DNA of 19,149 bases. Source: Deltaproteobacteria bacterium. GTDB lineage: Bacteria; Desulfobacterota; Desulfobaccia; Desulfobaccales; 0-14-0-80-60-11. Below are positions 14,372-19,149 of the stretch, one piece after another. Where the stretch lies: positions 1-19,149 of the forward strand of contig VGSO01000010.1 of the NCBI GenBank assembly GCA_016874945.1. Direction: 5' to 3'. How positions within the stretch are numbered: the first letter of the stretch is position 1; each line of letters starts with the position of its first letter. A model generated the notes under the pieces. It did not search any database. It was not told the DNA's origin and worked only from the letters and a program-made list of their open reading frames with translations. The translations under genes were made by a program, and so were the position numbers.

Positions 14372-14395
14372 ATGGGATAAACCCATAATTTTTTT
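14372..14395 (+). terminator. Small intrinsic terminator
   Basis: ATGGG (14372-14376) and CCCAT (14382-14386) form a five-pair stem with an ATAAA loop, followed by AATTTTTTT. The short stem suggests incomplete termination before the duplicated modules. Confidence 0.45.
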
Positions 14396-14416
14396 CCCAT
14401 CGAGGGGGTAAGCCCT

Positions 14417-14803
14417 ATGAAAAGGATTAACCGCAAAACTTTCGCTTGGGGGCTGGCCATCCTCCTGGCCCTGGCCCCGGCAGCTTTGGCCCAGACCCAA
14501 ATGGTGGCCTGGGACGGGAGCCACTGGAAAGACTTGACCCAGGAACTTAAGGTGGCCTACGTCCTGGGCATCGGCAACATGGCCTCCTTTGAAACCGCCA
14601 TGGGCGGTTCCGGCCGGGCGGTTTGCATCTCCAAGGCCTTTGTGGACGAACTCAAAACCAAGACCGTGGGCCAGGTCGTGACCGAAGTGGACCAGTATTA
14701 CAAAGAGAAACCGGACCGGGCCAAGGTTCCGGTAATCGATGTGATTCTCCAGCGCTGCACCAAGCTCTGTGCGGCGGACCCCCCGAAGGAAAAAAAGCCA
14801 TGA
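14417..14803 (+). CDS. Secreted three-cysteine protein, Rap1a-like, first copy
   Basis: A 128-residue protein with signal peptide 1-25 (LAPAALA cleavage). The mature part has WDGSHW (32-37), KVAYVLGIGNMASFE (45-59), Cys70, AFVDELKTK (74-82), TEVDQYYKEKP (89-99) and Cys114/Cys118 in RCTKLC. The order of a GI-type helix, a cysteine, a QVV..YY...P helix and a final cysteine resembles the Rap1a/Tai immunity-protein family, but this is a resemblance I judged by eye. It is paralogous to the gene at 15091. Its TGA overlaps the ATG of the glycine-zipper lipoprotein, so the two are translated together. GAGGGGG ribosome site. Confidence 0.78.
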   Translation: MKRINRKTFAWGLAILLALAPAALAQTQMVAWDGSHWKDLTQELKVAYVLGIGNMASFETAMGGSGRAVCISKAFVDELKTKTVGQVVTEVDQYYKEKPDRAKVPVIDVILQRCTKLCAADPPKEKKP

Positions 14804-15033
14804 AGGGCCTGCTGGTTTTGGTCATGGCGGCAGCCCTGATTACGGGAGCTTGCGCCGGCATGAGCTACACCGAGCAGCGGATGTTGAGCGGGGGGGCCAT
14901 CGGCGCCGGCAGCGGCGCCCTTATCGGCTGGGCCGCAGGTAACCCCGCGGCCGGCGCGGCCATCGGCGGCGGAGCCGGAGTTCTGGGCGGCTACATCTAC
15001 GACCGGTACGAGAAATCCCAGGGCCGGCCATAA
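14800..15033 (+). CDS. Glycine-zipper lipoprotein, first copy
   Basis: A 77-residue lipoprotein: signal with lipobox ITGAC (Cys18), a short polar segment (YTEQR), then a glycine-zipper helix pair (GGAIGAGSGALIGWAAGNPA, 31-50, and on to 64) and a polar tail YDRYEKSQGRP. Such glycine zippers occur in outer-membrane-associated proteins such as SlyB relatives. The start overlaps the preceding stop (ATGA) with AAGGA upstream. By hand alignment it is identical at 60 of 77 positions to the copy at 15468. Confidence 0.82.
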   Translation: MKGLLVLVMAAALITGACAGMSYTEQRMLSGGAIGAGSGALIGWAAGNPAAGAAIGGGAGVLGGYIYDRYEKSQGRP

Positions 15034-15042
15034 ATCCAAACT

Positions 15043-15063
15043 TTGGGCGGCGCGATCGCCCAA
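15043..15063 (+). other. Intermodule hairpin
   Basis: TTGGGCG (15043-15049) pairs with CGCCCAA (15057-15063). There is no T-run, so it is more likely a processing or stability element between the two modules than a terminator. Confidence 0.4.
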
Positions 15064-15090
15064 CTTCCCTAAGCTTGCGGAGGACTGCCT

Positions 15091-15471
15091 ATGAAAGCCA
15101 AAATTTTACCGATAGCGGCCGCGGCGGTGTCCGTGCTGCTGCTTATGAGCGCCGGAGTCCTGGCCCAGGGAGCGTTCATGTGGGACGGCACCCAATGGCC
15201 CCAGCTCTCCTTTGACGCCAAAGTGGGCTTCATTAAAGGCATCGGCAATTTGGCCGACTTCGAAGTGGCCGCCAACAAAGACAAAGCGCCCTGTGTCTCC
15301 CGGGCCTTTGTGGATGAACTGAAAACCAAGAAAATCGACCATATCATCCAGGAGGTGGATAAATATTATCAGGAAAACCCCGGCAAAAAGGATGCCACGG
15401 TAATTGAGGTGGTCCTGCGACGCTGCACCAGCATCTGCCCGCCGGAAGAACCGGCCGGAGGGAAGAAATGA
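15091..15471 (+). CDS. Secreted three-cysteine protein, Rap1a-like, second copy
   Basis: A 126-residue paralog of the protein at 14417: signal peptide 1-26 (GVLAQ), WDGTQW (31-36), KVGFIKGIGNLADFE (44-58), Cys68, AFVDELKTK (72-80), QEVDKYYQENP (87-97), and RCTSIC with Cys112/Cys116. All three cysteines and the AFVDELKTK block are kept while the rest has diverged, suggesting selection on fold and disulfide pattern. GGAGGA site seven bases upstream; the stop overlaps the next lipoprotein start by four bases. Confidence 0.78.
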   Translation: MKAKILPIAAAAVSVLLLMSAGVLAQGAFMWDGTQWPQLSFDAKVGFIKGIGNLADFEVAANKDKAPCVSRAFVDELKTKKIDHIIQEVDKYYQENPGKKDATVIEVVLRRCTSICPPEEPAGGKK

Positions 15472-15701
15472 AACGAGCATTGGTCCTGGTTTTGGCAGCC
15501 TCCCTCTTGCTGGGGGCCTGCTCTGGCATGACTTATACCCAGCAGCGGGTGCTCACCGGCGGGGCCGCGGGGGCCGGCAGCGGCGCCCTCATCGGCTGGG
15601 CCGCGGGTAACCCCGCAGCCGGCGCGGCCATTGGCGCCGGCGCCGGCGCCCTGGGAGGCTTAATCTACGACCAGTACGAGAAATCCCGGGGCCGACCTTA
15701 A
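15468..15701 (+). CDS. Glycine-zipper lipoprotein, second copy
   Basis: A 77-residue paralog of the lipoprotein at 14800: lipobox LLGAC (Cys18), YTQQR, then the same GSGALIGWAAGNPAAGAAIG zipper core, and tail YDQYEKSRGRP. It is translationally coupled to the preceding secreted protein (ATGA). It ends the run of small envelope genes, followed shortly by a strong terminator. Confidence 0.82.
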   Translation: MKRALVLVLAASLLLGACSGMTYTQQRVLTGGAAGAGSGALIGWAAGNPAAGAAIGAGAGALGGLIYDQYEKSRGRP

Positions 15702-15706
15702 AGGAC

Positions 15707-15734
15707 GGTTTTCGGTTTTCGGTCTTCGGTTTTT
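15707..15734. repeat. Heptamer tandem array (GGTTTTC family), second site
   Basis: Four 7-bp units: GGTTTTC, GGTTTTC, GGTCTTC, GGTTTTT. It directly follows the last lipoprotein gene and shares its unit with 195-225. Confidence 0.6.
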
Positions 15735-15745
15735 GGTATTAAATT

Positions 15746-15781
15746 GCCGTCTTGCGGTTATCCTGCAAGGCGGCATTTTTT
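15746..15781 (+). terminator. Strong intrinsic terminator of the envelope gene run
   Basis: GCCGTCTTGC (15746-15755) pairs with GCAAGGCGGC (15765-15774), ten pairs with one G-U, nine-base loop, followed after one A by six Ts. Confidence 0.85.
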
Positions 15782-15785
15782 ATCA

Positions 15786-15834
15786 ACTGACCACTGATTA
15801 CTGATTACTGATTACTGGTTACTGGTTACTGATT
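15786..15834. repeat. Heptamer tandem array (ACTGATT family), seven copies
   Basis: Seven consecutive 7-bp units with consensus ACTGATT (variants ACTGACC and ACTGGTT), 49 bp in all, directly after the terminator. Non-coding; no spacer structure, so not a CRISPR. Confidence 0.75.
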
Positions 15835-15890
15835 TGCAAACGCCCCAGGTTTATGTTACTTTCACCCTTAACTTTTTTCCCACCTAGGGA

Positions 15891-15918
15891 GATCCGGCAT
15901 GTCCGATCCGGCATGTCC
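15891..15918 (+). repeat. 14-bp tandem duplication over a start codon
   Basis: GATCCGGCATGTCC occurs twice in tandem (15891-15904, 15905-15918). Each copy contains an ATG. The GGGAG ribosome site (15887-15891) is seven bases from the first ATG (15899), which opens a 13-codon out-of-frame ORF ending at 15940, and 21 bases from the second ATG, which opens the real gene. Confidence 0.8.
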
Positions 15919-16161
15919 GATATGGAAGCTCAAGCCGTAACTGATGAGCAAATGGCGGAACTAGTCCGCCCCTTGGTCAACGAAATCCTTGAACGCTTTA
16001 GTCAGGAAAGCCTCTCCCCCGCCGAAGCCGGCATGGTCATCCTGGCCCTGGTCCACCGCCTTATGGGGGCCCTGGCTGGCGCCCCGGAAGTCCGGCGGCA
16101 TTTTGTCCTCATGATGATCAACATGATCAACAGCTTCCTGTCCGGCGAAATGGAGAAATGA
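15913..16161 (+). CDS. Small alpha-helical protein of unknown function
   Basis: An 82-residue cytosolic-looking protein (no signal peptide), rich in helix formers: LVRPLVNEILERFS, SPAEAGMVILALVHRLMGAL and a methionine-rich stretch HFVLMMINMINSFL. I recognise no family. The start is set at the ATG of MSDMEAQ; the in-frame Met at 15922 is an alternative, and an upstream in-frame ATG at 15853 would add an unlikely pyrimidine-encoded N-terminus. The ribosome site is badly placed for this start because of the 14-bp duplication. The stop codon overlaps the target duplication of the MITE-like element. Confidence 0.6.
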   Translation: MSDMEAQAVTDEQMAELVRPLVNEILERFSQESLSPAEAGMVILALVHRLMGALAGAPEVRRHFVLMMINMINSFLSGEMEK

Positions 16162-16163
16162 AG

Positions 16164-16305
16164 GAGCCTCTTGCAAAATTCTATTTGAAGCTGAAATTTC
16201 ATCAAGGTGATTATAGAATATCCGGTAGCACAGGCTTTCCAGCCTGTGCGGGTGCAGGCTGAAGCCTGCGGCTACCTAAAGACGGGGTAATTTTGCAAAA
16301 GGCTC
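16164..16305. mobile_element. 142-bp MITE-like element with 17-bp inverted ends
   Basis: The ends, 16164-16180 and 16289-16305, are reverse complements at 16 of 17 positions (GAGCCTCTTGCAAAATT). Both sides are flanked by GAAG (16160-16163 and 16306-16309), a plausible 4-bp target duplication. Inside are two hairpins, CACAGGCT/AGCCTGTG and GCAGGCT/AGCCTGC, closed by GGTAGC (16224-16229) with GCTACC (16271-16276), giving a three-way junction. It has no ORF, so mobilisation would need a transposase from elsewhere. Confidence 0.65.
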
Positions 16306-16362
16306 GAAGGTTAATCGGTTTAAAAGGGAGAAATGGGAACAGGGATGCTTACAGGATTATCT

Positions 16363-16410
16363 TACCTCTTTCTTCCTCTCTTTTAGCCCCTTAACCCTTT
16401 GACCTTTTCT
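16363..16410. repeat. Pyrimidine-rich octamer-like tract before the fusion gene
   Basis: An 8-base periodic tract (CCCCTTAA, CCCTTTGA, CCTTTTCT) related in reverse complement to the array at 9709-9740. It ends about 16 bases before the start codon of the cysteine synthase fusion. Confidence 0.4.
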
Positions 16411-16425
16411 ATTTCGGGATTTGAC

Positions 16426-18732
<2,307 letters not shown>

Positions 18733-18747
18733 GGGGGAGGCAGGAGC

Positions 18748-18820
18748 AGGGATATTTGGGGGAGGGGGCTAAGGATAATACTGTTTTACCCCTTCCCCTA
18801 AGCCCCCACCCCCAATCCCT
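18748..18820. repeat. G-rich/C-rich inverted repeat after the fusion gene
   Basis: The left arm (18748-18774) and right arm (about 18791-18820) are largely complementary around a loop of about 16 bases. It is the third copy of the G-rich dispersed family and could act as a terminator-like block. The gap 18733-19136 contains only repeats and the structured leader. Confidence 0.55.
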
Positions 18821-18839
18821 TAAGTTTTCAATGGGTGGG

Positions 18840-18932
18840 GGGCCTCCGTGCCCGCCTAAACTTGCATGCATTGCATTGACGGTTATTGGGTCTCGCCCTG
18901 CAGGGGCGCCTCGCGGGCGCCCGCTATCAAAC
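18840..18932. repeat. Short GC palindromes
   Basis: A GCCTCCGTGCCCGCC segment typical of dispersed repeats, then CCCTGCAGGG, then GGCGCC-TCGCG-GGCGCC. All are small palindromes with no coding support. Confidence 0.4.
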
Positions 18933-18975
18933 CTTCCTTGAACTCTGATGCCACTTTCACTCTTGCCAGCCGCCA

Positions 18976-19048
18976 CCTAGGTACTTACCTTAACGATTAG
19001 TAAGGAACCGGACTCCCGGCTTGGAGAGCCTGGGAGGAGTAACTAATC
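18976..19048 (+). ncRNA. Candidate structured leader of the right-edge gene
   Basis: GATTAGT (18995-19001) can pair with ACTAATC (19042-19048), enclosing a strong hairpin CTCCCGGCT/AGCC-T-GGGAG. An upstream CTTAC can instead pair with GTAAG (19000-19004), competing for shared bases. It resembles a switchable 5' leader; I know no named class that fits. Confidence 0.35.
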
Positions 19049-19070
19049 CGCAATCAAAAGGCGTCATGGG

Positions 19071-19104
19071 TAGGGGCGTGATTTATCACGCCCGTTTTCC
19101 GGGC
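19071..19104. repeat. GTAGGGGCG-type palindrome with overlapping alternative hairpin
   Basis: GGGCGTGA (19074-19081) pairs with TCACGCCC (19086-19093). The overlapping CGCCCG (19089-19094) can instead pair with CGGGCG (19099-19104). Confidence 0.5.
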
Positions 19105-19136
19105 GCAACGCGAAATGCGAAAACCGAGGAGGAATC

Positions 19137-19149
19137 ATGGCCAAGAAAA
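19137..19149 (+). CDS. 5' end of an unidentified gene, cut by the window edge
   Basis: The start ATG GCC AAG AAA (MAKK) has a strong GAGGAGG ribosome site (19126-19132) five to six bases upstream, so a real gene begins here. Four codons are too few to name it. Confidence 0.6.

Noticed and set aside
15786..15834. CRISPR array
   Set aside because: Units are 7 bp in direct tandem without spacers, far from CRISPR repeat-spacer layout, and no cas genes are near.

Overview
The window reads as a chromosomal segment of a GC-rich, Gram-negative, probably anaerobic deltaproteobacterium-like organism (Desulfobacterota, near Desulfobacca/Syntrophobacter in style). That placement is inference. It rests on the outer-membrane features (beta-barrel, several lipoproteins, an LpoA/LppC-type protein), an elongator-type tRNA-Met with encoded CCA, GGAGG-type ribosome sites, and intergenic regions packed with short palindromic repeats. 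No rRNA, CRISPR array, integrase or transposase gene is visible.

Layout. Minus strand, 1-5110: a gene start leaving the left edge (1-49) with its own promoter, then a repeat-filled gap, then a five-gene nickel/cobalt uptake operon read right to left. Its order is outer-membrane barrel protein (interrupted by one in-frame TAA), small exported cysteine-containing protein, NikM/CbiM fused to a PDGLE (NikN/CbiN-like) tail, CbiQ-type permease and CbiO-type ATPase. A good promoter (5079-5107) and a same-strand terminator hairpin inside the leader suggest attenuation or a small RNA.

5280-10762: an LpoA/LppC-like lipoprotein with TPR-like repeats; convergent to it a LysR regulator, divergent from a small FlK-like acyl-CoA thioesterase; then a P1-family (NylC/DmpA-type) self-processing peptidase and a Gph-like HAD phosphatase, separated by inverted repeats.

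10861-13245 (minus): a large exported VIT-vWA protein with an AgmX/TonB-like C-terminal domain. 13481-13557: tRNA-Met(CAT) behind a strong promoter. 13597-15701: a run of six small exported proteins. Two are lysine-rich secreted proteins; the other four form two tandem copies of a two-gene module (a secreted Rap1a-like three-cysteine protein plus a glycine-zipper lipoprotein), with ATGA overlaps inside each module and a terminator at the end.

15913-19149: a small helical protein whose start region carries a 14-bp tandem duplication; a 142-bp MITE-like element with 17-bp inverted ends and a 4-bp target duplication sitting on that gene's stop codon; a 768-residue cysteine synthase fused to a CysRS-like domain that has lost HIGH, KMSKS and one zinc ligand; and a structured leader ahead of a gene that runs off the right edge. 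The most novel candidates are the CysM-pseudoCysRS fusion and the duplicated envelope module.
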